In this document: one piece after another, positions 42,877 to 56,500 of the stretch
How positions within the stretch are numbered: the stretch's first letter is position 1
Layout: each line of letters starts with the position of its first letter
DNA from: Thelonectria olida
Lineage: Eukaryota > Ascomycota > Sordariomycetes > Hypocreales > Nectriaceae
Assembly: GCA_020736575.1 (NCBI GenBank)
Contig: JAGPYM010000005.1
Location: 1,240,001-1,304,000 of the forward strand
Length of the DNA stretch: 64,000 nt
Direction of reading: 5' to 3'
Position numbers and translations under genes: made by a program
The notes under the pieces: generated by a model
What the model saw: the letters and a program-made list of their open reading frames with translations, nothing else
Told to the model about the DNA's origin: nothing
Databases searched by the model: none

Positions 42877-45766
42877 TTATCTGTACATGTGATCATCTTG
42901 CAAAGCCTGAAATGCAGACAGCAATATTTCTTCTTCCGGCCCTGTTGTGCGCATCATGCTCATCATGTAGACCGCGATTCCGACCGCCTGGTCATCGCCA
43001 GCATCGGCCGAAAACCCAATTTCAACGAGAACCTCATCTTCGTTCCCCTTAGTATCAAGCCCCCATTTCGGACTCGTTAGTCCGTTTTCTGCAACGAATT
43101 GCATCGCTCTGAGGCTCTTATCGTGACTCAGCCAAATCTTCATCAACGTCATCTTTGATCCGTTGACAGTCCACGTGCTGGCATCGTACTCCTCCTTTAT
43201 TCCTGCCTGTGTCCTTGGTTCCTCTTCCGAAGGGAACTCTGTCGGACCAATCGCGGCACACTCTCCAGTGTCCGCGTATGTAAAGGCCAGCGAACAAAGG
43301 GGCATCCAAGGCGACTTGACCGCATTGCACATGGCCACCGTTACACTATGAAGCGGGCGGCTGCAGTCGAGCCATGACACAACGACCTTGCTATAGAAAG
43401 TCGTGAAATCCGTTGATATCGCCCCATAGATAGGACCGAAGCGAGTGATCGACTCTGGCGGAGCAATCGGCTCCCAGCAAAGTCCGTGCAAATCCAATAT
43501 GGATGGATTCGACGTCGCAATGTCGAGGGAAGGAACCAGTGAATACACCTTGCCCGGGGACGGTTGGGGCCTATCGAGGCTGTCGTGGTTCTTCCAGAAG
43601 GAACAGATACCCATCAGCGGGTGTTCCCCAAGATGGCTCGGTGGATATCTAGCCTCGACTCTACTAGGCCAGCCGAGAACCAGTTGTCGTCCTCGGTTCG
43701 TGGCAAATCGTATGCCCATTATTTCCCTACTGGCGTATGGTAAAAACATCATCACAACTCTTTCTCCTCCAGCTCCGTCGATCGGTAGGGATTTCAGAGC
43801 ATGGCAGCTTGAACCGATGCTTCTGCGGCTTCCATCAGCATATTGGACTTGGAACATGCGCATGTGCACGTCTGCCGACAGCGCAACGATATCGGAGAGT
43901 CTTTTCTCCGAGTCCTCGAGTATCAGCGCTTCGATTGGGCACAAGTCCAAATCATCGCGAGTGAACAAAGTATCTTCGTACGGGCATGGCCGAAGCTCTG
44001 GTCGTGGAAACCCATCCTTCCACAAAAATCGAGGCATCGAGCAGAGTGTTTCTGAGCCAGGACCTGACAGGCGGCTTTCGGTCCAACCCGGTGCTTTCTC
44101 AAGTAGCTGCTGCAAAAGCGCGAGGCTTTCTAAACTCCCAGTCTCAAGCGAGATACGAAAGGAAAATCCAACCACAAAATGGTTATCTGAAACGTAGATG
44201 AGGCGTTGGTCTCCTTCAGATCTGCCGTGTTGTACCGGACTCTGACGAACAAACAGGTATCTGACGCCAACGACCTTACGAGCCTCCAGATGCAAGCGGC
44301 CCAAGTCAACTTTCTTTGTTGTTATGACGAATCCAGTCAACCAGTCGTTTTCTGGAATCCGAACCTTGTTCTGGTCGTTGGACGAGCCTAGGGCGTCCGA
44401 GGGTCCATGATGAGCATCGATCCTTAACAGGTAACCATCCTCTGACCAGGAGGACGAAAGAACTGGCTGCGCTGCTTGCAGGTCCGAAAGATGCTCAAAA
44501 AGACTAGCTGATACTAACGTAGTGGCCGTGGACTCGGGGGAAACAAGTCGGGGCATGGGTGTTGATACCGCGTCGACCAAAATCTCTGCTGACGATGATA
44601 TTTGCTTCTCTGCGTTCTTCATAATGCGAAGATACACTTCGGTGATTTGGGAGCATATTTCCCAAATTCGTTTCCTGTTGGCAAGTGAATTAAATGGCTT
44701 CCGATTGGTAAGGGAATGAAATGGGTCGAGGCTGGCTAGGCGAGAGAATGCTGGTGGTTCGACGATGCGACTGCCATGATGCAAACCCGCGTACATCGCT
44801 TTCCAGTCGATGGTACTCCTCGAATCACCAGCTTGGAGTTCGGGGTGGTCGTAGACCCAGGGCATATCTCTTGAAACTGCCATTTTCCAAAAGAAATTCC
44901 CTAATGTGACCATAGCAGCGGCTCTCGAGGCAGTCCTCCAGCGGATGGTGGAGGGCATGTCGAGGTATTCCATAATCCGTAGCAGCAGCTCCGGTGCCAG
45001 CCGAGAGAAGACATCAAATCTTCCATTGGTCACACCGCTTATCAGATTGCTCTTATAGACTTCTGGGTCATAAGGCAGTGCTAGGGAACTGTAGTAGGCG
45101 TCGAATTTCGGGCTCGGAAATGGCGGACTTGCGAACACCTCAGTGCCCCTCGTCGTCTGCCACTCGGGAACGAGGGCTTTTACGACGCCTCCGTAGTTCA
45201 ATTTCAATGATAATCTCGTTCCGTAGCCACCAAAGCAGGATTTCACAGCTTGGTAGAGGAGCTCAAGGTCTAGATGGTGGGGTTGCAAGGTTTTGGCAAG
45301 AATGCAGACGCAAGCCGCGTGGCATGGGACAAACAAACGTTGGTCCTCTGACCAAGAATACCTGAATGTGTCAGATGCAGAAGTCCTAGACATTTGAGAT
45401 TTACTCACGTTGCAAAGGTGCCGACCTCTTCGATCGGGACCCAGTCATTCTCATTTGGAAGGACCGTGAAGTGCCCAAAACCCTCGTCCCGCGCAGGACC
45501 GGAAAGGAAGACTCTGCTCAATTCATCAGCAGGTTTCAGTCTCATCCAGAGAAACGAATTACTAACTTGTTAGGACGTTCCGAGTTGGGATTTTCTCCAA
45601 TGAGTTGCGTGTCTCCCATCCAAACCGTCTCTTCTGTAGGCAGTACAGTCTCGTCGTAGAGTTCCCACTCATCCAGATCCTCCAGTTCCGAGTCTGCTCG
45701 TTGATTCGGGTCGAAGGGCGCGGCACCGCAGAAGGCGCAGACCTGGCCGAAAGTTGGAAACACCAT
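42877..45766 (-). CDS. Large F-box protein of unknown target
   Basis: 929-aa protein. Exons (minus strand) 45766-45567, 45513-45409 and 45361-42877; introns of 53 and 47 nt. The N-terminus has VCAFCGAAPFDPN, a CxxC pair often seen at the start of large fungal F-box proteins. An F-box motif lies at about residues 219-255 (FSRLAPELLLRIMEYLDMPSTIRWRTASRAA). Such proteins usually hand substrates to SCF ubiquitin ligases. The rest (about 330-929) is a beta-rich region of no known domain to me. An internal near-perfect repeat, PFHSLTNRK then PFNSLANRK, lies at about 44660-44717. It is divergent from the aminopeptidase gene, with 317 bp between. Confidence 0.75.
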
Positions 45767-46083
45767 TTCGGTAAACAGTGATGCTTTGGAGGGCTGAAGG
45801 CAACAGCACAATGGTCATGATGGAAGCTGCAGGTTTGCTTCTCGGATGCCGCCCAGGCGTTGGATAAGCAAGGCAGCCACTAGAAGAGCAGCAAAGAATA
45901 CGCCTATAGGGCTCAGCGGCTCAACCGGGCAAGCTCGGGCAAACAAAGACCCTTGGAAGGCCCGCAAGGCCGAGCGTGGAAACTTCTGCCCACTCAAACC
46001 AACAACTGGCAACTATTGTGCGAGGCCGAAAATGAGAAGCGCGAATCATTGACGAGATAATGGTTTGAAGACCAAAATCAATT
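45767..46083. promoter_or_regulatory. Divergent promoter, F-box gene / M1 aminopeptidase
   Basis: 317 bp shared by two genes transcribed away from each other. No gene and no recognisable motif beyond short GC-rich stretches. Confidence 0.5.
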
Positions 46084-49000
46084 ATGACGTCAACTTCATC
46101 CACGGGCAGTCTCTGGCGTGCGCTGCCACCTCTCCGGCAGCAGCCGTTGCGGGCCGTCGTCGCGCCCTCTCTCAGGCCATCCAGTCACTGTTTCTGCGAG
46201 GCCTTCAGCATCTCTCAGCGTGGCCATGGCCTCACTTTCGCCGTTGCCCCGCTAATAGTCCGGACCTTCCATTCTCGTTCACTGCCCCTCCCCCGCATAC
46301 CTCAAGCTCCGTCACTGTCCACCTTCACCTATCTGGACTCACCTCAAACACACACAACATCTCCCTTACCGCGATATCCTCTCTCTCGATCCTCCACGTC
46401 TCGCCCTATCAACTGGTTCCGTAGCTCGGCCTCGCATCAGCAGCAGCGTCACTGCTCATACCGGAGAGCCATGTATCGCAACGGATCCGATTCGGTCAGT
46501 GCCAGCCACGACATCAGCCATGGCCGCCAGGTCCTGCCCAAGAATGTCAAGCCACTGCACTATGACTTGACTCTGGAGCCCAATTTCGAGACTTTCAAGT
46601 ACGAGGGTACTGTCATCATCGAGTTCGACGTGATTGAAGATTCCAAGTCCATCTCTCTCAACACCGTGGACCTTACTATTCACGAGACCACCATTGAGTC
46701 GGCCGGTGCTACCATCAGCTCCTCTCCCACCCTCACTTACGACAAGGATTCTCAAACCACCACCATTGGCTTCGACCAGACGATCCCGGCAGGACAAAAG
46801 GCCAAATTGACTCAGCGTTTCACAGGCATCCTCAACGATGACATGGCCGGCTTCTACCGATCTTCCTACAAGGACGAGAATGGGAATGACAAGTACATTG
46901 CTACAACCCAAATGGAAGCCACCGATGCTCGACGTGCATTCCCTTGCCTTGACGAGCCGGCCCTCAAGGCGACCTTCACTGTAACCCTAATCGCCGACCA
47001 TGACCTAGTCTGCTTGAGCAACATGGATGTCGCCTCCCAGAAGGATGTCGATTCTCTGGTGACTGGTAAGAAGCGCAAAGCAGTTACATACAACAAGACG
47101 CCCATCATGTCCACCTACTTGCTCGCTTTCGTCATTGGTGACCTCCAGGTGTATGAGACGAACAACTTCCGCATCCCGGTCAGAGTCTTCTGCACTCCTG
47201 ACCAGAACATCGAGCATGCTGTCTTCTCAGCCGAGCTCGGTGCCCGAACCCTTGAATTCTACGAGAAGCAGTTTGGTAGCCAGTACCCCCTTCCCAAGAT
47301 GGACATGGTCGCAGTGCCCGATTTTGCTGCAGGTGCCATGGAGAACTGGGGCTTGGTCACTTACCGAGTCGTGGACCTCCTCTTGGACGAAAAGACGAGC
47401 AGTGCAACCACCAAGAAGCGAGTGGCTGAGGTTGTGCAGCATGAACTGGCGCATCAATGGTTCGGCAACTTGGTCACCATGGACTTTTGGGACGGTCTCT
47501 GGCTCAAAGAAGGTTTCGCTACGTGGATGTCTTGGTACTCCTCAAATGTCTTTTACCCCGAGTGGAGGGTGTGGGATGGCTATGTCATCGAGGATCTTCG
47601 CTCTGCGCTTGGCCTTGACTCCTTGCGGAGCTCCCATCCTATTGAGGTACCTGTCAAGCGCGCAGATGAGGTTAACCAAATCTTCGATGCCATATCATAC
47701 GAGAAGGGCTCTTGCGTGCTTCGCATGATTTCCAAGTATCTTGGGGAGGATGTTTTTCTTGAGGGCGTCAGGCGATATCTCAACAAACATGCATACGGCA
47801 ATACTGAAACTACCGATCTGTGGGCGGCCCTCAGTGAAGCCAGTGGTAAGGATGTCGAGCGCGTAGCCGATATCTGGACCAAGAAGGTCGGCTTTCCCGT
47901 AGTCGCGGTCACTGAAAACGAGGCCGAGGGCACAATTCATGTCAAGCAGAACAGGTTTTTGAGGACGGCTGACGTCGAGCCACACGAAGATGAGACTCTG
48001 TACCCTGTTTTCCTCAACCTCCGGACCAAAGATGGTATTCAAGAAGACCTCACTCTCGACACCCGCGAAGGTGACTTCAAAGTTTCCGACTTTGACTTCT
48101 TCAAGGTCAATTCGGGCCACTCTGGCATTTACCGCACCTCGTATTCGACGGAGCGTCTCCAGAAGCTTGGCCAGAACGCGAAGGCAGGTCTGCTCAGCGT
48201 TGAAGACCGAGCTGGCATGATTGCAGACGCCGGTGCCCTTGCTGCTGCGGGCTACCAGAGGACCTCTGGCCTGCTATCTCTCCTCCAAGGATTTGACTCT
48301 GAGAATGAGTACATTGTCTGGGATGAGTTGAGTCTTCGCATCGGGTCCCTTCGGGATACATGGGTCTTCGAGGATGACAAGACGACTGAAGCTCTCAAGT
48401 CGTTCCAGCGAGACCTGGTCAGCGCGAAAGCTAACGAGCTAGGTTGGGAATTCACGGACAAGGATGACCACATGACGCAACGACTGAAGGGTCTCATGTT
48501 TGGAAAGGCCGCCATTGCGGGTGATGAAAGGACTAAGGCCGCTGCCTTTGAGAAATTCAACAAGTTTATCAGTGGCGACAGAGGCGCGATAGAGCCAAAC
48601 CTTCGTGGTAGCGTTTTCGCCGTGGTGTTGACATACGGTGGCGAAGCCGAGTATGACGCTCTCGTCAAGGAGTACCAGACGGCTAAGCAGAGCAGCGAGC
48701 GCAATACTGCACTCCGATCTCTCGGCATTTCCAATGACCCCAAGCTCATCCAACGAACATTGGACTACACCCTCAGCAAGGAGGTCAAAACTCAAGATTT
48801 GTACATGCCCATCGCTGGACTCCGGGCTCACAAGGAGGGTATTGTGGCTCTCTGGGCCTGGCTTAAGGAGAACTGGGACACCATCACCCAGAGACTCCCT
48901 CCCGGCTCGTCACTAATGGGCGACGTTGTCGCCATGTCCACAAGCTCCTTCACTCAGGAGGAACAAGTCGCTGATGTGAGGCGTTTCTTTGCGGAGAAGG

Positions 49001-49122
49001 GCGCCAAGGGCTTTGACCTGGAACTGGCTCAGAGTCTCGACAGCATCAAGGCCAAGCAAAATTGGCTGGGAAGGGATAAGCAGGATGTTGAGGAATGGCT
49101 CATTAAGAACAAATACCTATAG
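46084..49122 (+). CDS. M1-family zinc aminopeptidase (Ape2/Aap1 type)
   Basis: Intronless 1012-aa metallopeptidase that removes N-terminal residues from peptides. Exopeptidase motif GAMENWG begins at residue 417. The zinc site is HELAHQWFG, beginning at residue 453, with the downstream Glu in LWLKEGFATW. The core begins near residue 150 (RQVLPKNVKPLHYDLTLEP), the usual start of yeast Ape2/Aap1. Residues 1-129 are an extra, Arg/Ser/Pro-rich, acid-poor extension that could be a mitochondrial targeting signal; yeast Ape2 also has an extended form. An in-frame ATG at 46471 (Met130) could give a cytosolic form. The C-terminal half is the helical ERAP1-like domain. Confidence 0.93.
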   Translation: MTSTSSTGSLWRALPPLRQQPLRAVVAPSLRPSSHCFCEAFSISQRGHGLTFAVAPLIVRTFHSRSLPLPRIPQAPSLSTFTYLDSPQTHTTSPLPRYPLSRSSTSRPINWFRSSASHQQQRHCSYRRAMYRNGSDSVSASHDISHGRQVLPKNVKPLHYDLTLEPNFETFKYEGTVIIEFDVIEDSKSISLNTVDLTIHETTIESAGATISSSPTLTYDKDSQTTTIGFDQTIPAGQKAKLTQRFTGILNDDMAGFYRSSYKDENGNDKYIATTQMEATDARRAFPCLDEPALKATFTVTLIADHDLVCLSNMDVASQKDVDSLVTGKKRKAVTYNKTPIMSTYLLAFVIGDLQVYETNNFRIPVRVFCTPDQNIEHAVFSAELGARTLEFYEKQFGSQYPLPKMDMVAVPDFAAGAMENWGLVTYRVVDLLLDEKTSSATTKKRVAEVVQHELAHQWFGNLVTMDFWDGLWLKEGFATWMSWYSSNVFYPEWRVWDGYVIEDLRSALGLDSLRSSHPIEVPVKRADEVNQIFDAISYEKGSCVLRMISKYLGEDVFLEGVRRYLNKHAYGNTETTDLWAALSEASGKDVERVADIWTKKVGFPVVAVTENEAEGTIHVKQNRFLRTADVEPHEDETLYPVFLNLRTKDGIQEDLTLDTREGDFKVSDFDFFKVNSGHSGIYRTSYSTERLQKLGQNAKAGLLSVEDRAGMIADAGALAAAGYQRTSGLLSLLQGFDSENEYIVWDELSLRIGSLRDTWVFEDDKTTEALKSFQRDLVSAKANELGWEFTDKDDHMTQRLKGLMFGKAAIAGDERTKAAAFEKFNKFISGDRGAIEPNLRGSVFAVVLTYGGEAEYDALVKEYQTAKQSSERNTALRSLGISNDPKLIQRTLDYTLSKEVKTQDLYMPIAGLRAHKEGIVALWAWLKENWDTITQRLPPGSSLMGDVVAMSTSSFTQEEQVADVRRFFAEKGAKGFDLELAQSLDSIKAKQNWLGRDKQDVEEWLIKNKYL

Positions 49123-49410
49123 ATAGCCTACTGGGAATTTGGCATAGAGTTGGAGCATGTTGAAAGCACATTTCATGCTTGGTGTTAGGTAGACCAAAAT
49201 AATAGAAGGACATCCTACGAAAAGTGCAGATAATTGGCCGGTAGAAAGATTACGTGGACAGAATTCTTTCATGGGGACAAATGGCAATAAAACAATGAAG
49301 AAGAATGTCATCTCTTGATGTGTCTGTTATACATATACAAGTATACACGGTCATACCCTTCCCTACCATACGTATCGTCCCAGTCACTTTTCGTCTCATT
49401 GTCTTGGCGT

Positions 49411-50619
49411 CTACCTCTTGCCCGTCAACCAATCTCTCTCCTTGTTCTTCCCCAGGCCCGCCGTGCCGGTGACAGGTAGACCACGCTTCGTCAACTCCTC
49501 CTCAATTACCTTCCAGCGACCGATGGCCATCTCCTTGGCAACGGGGCCGATCTTGCGGCTGTGCACCGTCACGTTGGGCAGCGCCGGCAAGTCACCTTGA
49601 CTCTCGAGGATCTCGGCAAGCTTCTTGCCGCGCTTGGGTTGGCTGACGGTCAGCGTCAGGAGGTGCAATGCCGTGCGGGCAGCACCGAGCTTGGCGTCGG
49701 GGATGAGACGACCGGTGAGCTGGTAGACACGCTTGCGGATCTATGGGCAGTTCACGTTAGCTGTTAAGTCTTGTTGTTTGTAGGAAGTGGGACGTACGGC
49801 AAACTTGAGGTGTTGGTCGTTGAGAGCGACCTGCGTCCACGAGGCATCCCACGTCTTGACGATCTCCTGGGCCTCTTCGGCCGAGATCTTGTCCCCTTGC
49901 TCAGATTCCTCCACTTCGCTCGTCAGCCGTCCAGCAAGAGACTGCACATCGCCCTTGAGCGTAGCCTTGCCGTCCTGAACCTGAATCTCCACCCCGAGCG
50001 TTTGATCGAGCTCAGCCCGCTCGCCAGCAGGCCATTTCTTGACCGACCACTCGTTGAGCAAGCCCGCCTCCTGCAGAGCAAGAGCCTCTACAACGGCTCT
50101 TCGCAGGGAGAGCTCGACAATGGCCTTGTCTTCCACCTTTTCAGCCGCGAAGCCGCGGAACTCACTCTCCGCACCCCAATGTCCGGGCTGGTCCCACCAT
50201 GTCTTGACGGGCTGAATTTCCTCCAGACCCTCAATTGAAGTTGCAGGGGCGTACGAAGGATCCAAGGACTCGAGCTCCTTCTCCGTAGCAGCCTCTACGC
50301 GATGGCTAGGCGGCAGAACAAGGCGGGACTGCTCGATCTCTTCGGGAGTGTACTCAACACGGCTGTGGACCTCGACGGCCTCGGCGGGCAGGTTGGAGGC
50401 GTCCTCGGGCTCCATGCGCTGGGTGTACGGGTCCTCGGGTCCGGGAGCCTCGCCCTTCCAGAGCTTTTTGCGGAGCCAATCCGTGTTCTTGCCGTTCACG
50501 CGGGCGGACGTCGACAGAGCGGCGGTGCGGGCGGCGAAGGGAACTCGGGCGGGCGTGCATGAGGGAGCGATTGCGACTTGCAAGGACGGAAGTCCCCGCA
50601 CCCTCGGTATTCGGGGCAT
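49411..50619 (-). CDS. Mitochondrial large-subunit ribosomal protein mL50
   Basis: 383-aa mitoribosomal protein. Exons (minus strand) 50619-49798 and 49740-49411, with a 57-nt GT-AG intron. The N-terminus (MPRIPRVRGLPSLQVAIAPS then PARVPFAARTAALSTSARV) is an Arg/Ala/Ser-rich mitochondrial presequence. The following region (KNTDWLRKKLWKGEAPGPEDPY) and the central VKTWWDQPGHWG fit fungal mL50, called Mrpl13 in yeast. The C-terminal part (VYQLTGRLIPDAKLGAART...LHLLTLTVSQPKRGKKLAE) is the conserved mL50 fold. I use the ATG at 50619; the open frame extends upstream without an ATG. Divergent from the membrane-protein gene at 51030. Confidence 0.8.
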
Positions 50620-51029
50620 TGTGACGGTTGTGTGGTAAGGAATTGGCGTGTCGCTCGAATCGTATCGGAGGGGAGACGTCGAAATATGAAGCCTCAAATG
50701 TGGTCGCGATGGATCATTCAGAGCTTTGAACGAAGGGGAACTTTTTCTAACGACTGTGGCTCAGTTGACCAATCCAATGCCTGAGAGGGAGGGTACGAGG
50801 CTGTGGCGGGTCCCACTGGTCCCCTGCGGAAAGCGGCTCGTCCCCACTGAAATCGCCGGGTGCAGCAGTGACAGCCTTCTCCAGGCGACACCATTGAAGG
50901 CAGCCTAGATACGAAGCATCATCTTAAACTGCGCCAGGCCCAGTGACAGACGTCCTTTGACTCCCTTCACCCATCTTGTGCTCTCTCCCGCTCTCCCTAC
51001 TGCCTTACCCTCAATCGACCTTGCTCGCA
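50620..51029. promoter_or_regulatory. Divergent promoter, mL50 / small membrane protein
   Basis: 410 bp between divergent starts; CT-rich on the right side. No gene seen. Confidence 0.5.
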
Positions 51030-51627
51030 ATGGCGCGCATATCTCTCCTGCTCCTCGTTTTAGGGGCCGTCATTTCCCTCGTCGCAGCATCCTGTGCGCC
51101 ACATCCCCCTCTCCTCTTGGCTCTAAGACATTTGCTAACCAACGTCTCTCCTCCCAGCCGCGCCGACCTTCTGCAAATGCACATGCTTCAAAAACAGCAC
51201 CATCATCCCCCTCGGTCCCAAGGCCGAGACGTCGCGGTATCTCCGCCGCTCCAGCGTCTTCAGTCCCGAGCTCGCGCCGCATCTACCCGCCATTCAACAG
51301 CGCGACGCCGAACCACAACCCAAAGCCAACCGGGCCCAGCTACATCCCCCTCGGTCCAAGTCCAAGTCGTGTTCCGAGTGCACAAAAGCCTTTTGTCTCA
51401 GCCAGGGCATCGATTTCTGCAAGAAGGCCGGGGAGGAGGACGTCACGACGCTGTGTTTCCAGCGCGATAGCAACAAGGACAAGATTATCGTCTGGGGCTT
51501 CATGATCTGCATCATCGGCCTGCTGGGTTGGGCCGCCTTCAAGCGCGCGGCAGCATTCCGCCAAAGGAACCCCGTCGGCGGCGGCCAGTCGGCAAGCTAT
51601 GCACCAATGCCGGGTAACCTTCGATGA
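51030..51627 (+). CDS. Small single-pass membrane protein with Cys-rich luminal domain, unknown
   Basis: 177 aa from two exons, 51030-51093 and 51158-51627; the 64-nt intron has a GTGCGC donor, GCTAAC branch and CCCAG acceptor. The product starts with a signal peptide (residues 1-20, MARISLLLLVLGAVISLVAA). A Cys-rich luminal stretch follows: TFCKCTCFKNSTIIPL, then CSECTKAFCLSQGIDFCKKA, then TLCFQRDSNKDK. One TM helix (IVWGFMICIIGLLGWAAF) and a short cytosolic tail of about 30 residues complete it. The N-terminal CxCxC-x-NST, where NST is an N-glycosylation sequon, and the C-x-x-C...C spacing look conserved across fungi, but I cannot name the family or its function. Confidence 0.68.
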
Positions 51628-52068
51628 AAAGACAATCGACGTGTATTTACAGGTACGATACTACACGGGCATAAGGAATATGTCGCCATGTGGACAGGTG
51701 GGGGGTTTACACAGGAGTTTGGGAGTTTTGTGTGGATATCATCGAGTCATCCGGTTAAACATTTAACAGAGCCCACTACGCAGGCATACATATACTATGA
51801 CACATCCCTCACGGGGAAAATGGCTCGTTTCTGGCTTGGTCTTCCATGCATCATATCAATCTTTTGTTGAATACAACCCTAGATGCGCCGGCTTTTTCAC
51901 GCCCTTCACCTTTTTTTCCACCTGATTCAAGTCAAACTCCCTAGATGTCCATCCAGTATTTTCGGATCCAGGGCAGGTTCCCGGTACTGGGCATCAAAAT
52001 GCAAGTGCGGTCAATGCTTCGCAGAAACAGGCAAATCGCCATCTCTCCTCTGTCATGCTATTTTCAGC
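51628..52068. other. Convergent 3' intergenic region
   Basis: 441 bp between two convergent genes. No gene seen. Confidence 0.5.
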
Positions 52069-53542
<1,474 letters not shown>

Positions 53543-56500
53543 TGTCACAAATTTGTGTGTTGGTGTTTTGGAGAGTTTGAGGTCGGGTTTGGTGGGGGAG
53601 GGGAAAGACGTAAAACTTGGTCTTGGTGTGCGTAGAGGGGTCGAAGAGGGTCGGTGAAAGTGGCAAGGTGTGGATGTAGTCAATCAAGACGTCCAGCAAG
53701 CAACACAACGATCAATGGGTATAAAGAAGTCTTCAATAATGAAGAGTTTGTGTTGGAGGTTTGTGATATGGTAGAAAGAAGAGGAGGAGAGAAAAAATTG
53801 GAGGCGTTGCTGCCAGAGTCATAAAGCTTCCATTGAAATTGAGTGAGTCAAGAGGTACCTCTCCAAGGTACATGTACCGGAGCACACGCACCTCTCCCAC
53901 GGAGGTACCTGACCACTGGAAACACATGCAACAAGGGACAAAGGAGCAAAATACATCGGAGTAGCTTCGGAGCTGGCTCCACCGAAGAGGATCTCTTCAA
54001 CTTTGCGGCGTCGGGAACCACCTGGGCGGTTCCGAACGACTCTCTCAATCGCCTCTGGCGCCATACACAAAAAAAAAAGAGGCCCAGAAGTTAGAAGTGA
54101 AATCCTTGACTATTTCCTGCCAATCCTACGTCAGGGCTCCAGAAATTTGCAATTGTCCAAGCTCAATTGGATGGTTTTTGTCCTCGATAAAACTACAAAC
54201 CAACTATATGTGTACAAGCTAACATGTTCCTTGACTGCAGTGTAGCCTCGGTTGGCCACCTTTTCATTGCATGCAAACCTGTCTAAAAGGGCCTCACATC
54301 GGAAAGAAGGTAGCAGTACCAACAATCGTACGTCCATATTCCGAGAGTACACAAGGCGTTGCCGGCGGTGGACGGGAATAGTGGCACCATAGTAAGGTGC
54401 CTCCGCATACGAATATGCTTCTCCCGGAGGAAAGTCCTTCCCCGGAGTCTCTGGGATTGGAGGGTGTCACACACTTGGAAGGGAAGAAAAGGTACTGGAC
54501 CCTTGATGGGAGCATGAGAGGGGAATGTTGTCTGTGATTGGATGGCCGTCCCTCCCGCGTTGCATGCATCTCAGAGGCGATACCGGCCTGGCATGGGTGA
54601 AGGGAGAGAGGGTGGACGGGAACTCTGAATGCATCGAGATGGTGTCAAATAATTATCTCTCAACTCCTAACGGTTTTACCTCTTATAATTTGACGCTAGG
54701 AAACGCCTATATGTGCAGAGTCGGTCCGGAAGCTACACATAATCAACCGTTTCTCGGTCTTGCGGAGAAGAAAAGGTTGACTTGCCGTGCTTTCGGTAAG
54801 GTAGTCCAGGCCCCAACTCTCCTGGCTCGGTCCGTACCACCAGTCCACCACTGCCTTATTCTAACGCATCCAATTGGCGGGCTTGAGACACCAACGTGTG
54901 AGGCATGTTGCGCATCGGAGTATTTCAGGACGACAAATGGCTGAGTTCTCTCGTTGGGCCTCGAAGGTCGGGAAATTCTGAACTGAAACTGGCAGCTATC
55001 CGGCATTTAGCCAATCCGGAATTGGCAGCAGTTGCCCAACTTGCTTCAAGTTGATTATTCCGTGGATTCCCCAGTGCTGTCAGTGATGAAGCTACCCTAC
55101 ATGCCCCGCCATGAAAGTCGCCGAATGGCGAAACTCACCAAGAAACCAATGAATGAAACTTGGGGAATTCTTCCAGACGAAGGGTGCTTGATGTGTCAAG
55201 TCCCAAACAGCTCCGTCACAGAGGTTACTTTCGTCTCGCCTCGTCGCGAAACAGGACTGAAACCCGACCAAGAGTGGGACTCCTCCAAGGTAGGACAACA
55301 CCAAAGTTGAGATGACAGGGAATGCAGATGAACGTCTTTCGACAGACATTGAAGCCGGATCCGAAGCCCGGAGGCCTTGCGTTGGGTGGGCCCCAGGACC
55401 GGGCTCTTGCTGCACATGGCTTTCTCTCTCTCTCTCAATGCGTCGAGACTCGAATGTTCCAGGGTCCAGAGCCCAGAGCCCAGCGTCATGGATGGATATG
55501 GCCCGTGTGTCCCTTGTTCGTGATGCCCTCGGCTTGCCGGTGAGCCCGTATTGTCGGGCTTATGTGAGTCTTCCGATTGTTCAAGATGAATAGGTGTAGA
55601 TTCGTATTCAGAATGAAAGTGGAAATAGCCTTTGAATACAGGCACGCGTTGAGAATAAGAAATGAATCAACTAACTAGATGCATAACCAACATAACAAAC
55701 AACAAAGAGATCCGGATTGACATCCAACGCCAAAGGTCGTGCCCTCTTTGTGCATGGGCCCACCACAACTCGTTCCCCTCAATTCAGACTCTCCACAACT
55801 CTCAACACCACCATTAACAACGTCTCGTGCCCCCTTTTCCCATTGTGAATCCATTCCTGCAACAACATAAACGTTTAATTGACATACACTCTCTTCTGTC
55901 CGTCTACTACGGACATTTTATTCTTCATTTGCCTTATCATACACTGTATTTCTCTTTAATATCTGCCTTCCCTTCCCCTGTTGAATCCACCCGGCTGTGC
56001 ATCGCGGGCTGTGCTGCATCATCACGCTCACTATTCACTTCGTCGGATCCCTCTGAGTTTCTTATACGGGCTTTCAAAACCTATCAGATCTAATACCTTT
56101 CTACTTCTTTCTCATTGCATTTCATTTATTGTACCAAGACCTTTCTTCGAGCTTGTTGCGTGCTCGTCTGTCTTAGTTATTAGTCCCCATTCCCTCATTG
56201 TTTTCTTTTTCCTTCTTTCGTCCGTCACAACGCCAACCAGCTTGGAACCCCAAAGCTGAGGACCACCAACAAGCCACTGTTTGCAGACATTGACCAGTAA
56301 CAATCATCTTCACCCTTGATTGCCCCCTCGCAAGTGTTTCGGCCCACCATCACGACACTATCGCGTATCGCCCTTTCACACTAAGCTACGAGGCCGCTTC
56401 GCGCCACACCTCCTCCCGTCACTTTCTGCGCCTCACGAGGTCGTACTTGGGACTGTTACCGCCAGGCCAGACCCAGGACGGCCACCTGCCTAAACCTTCG

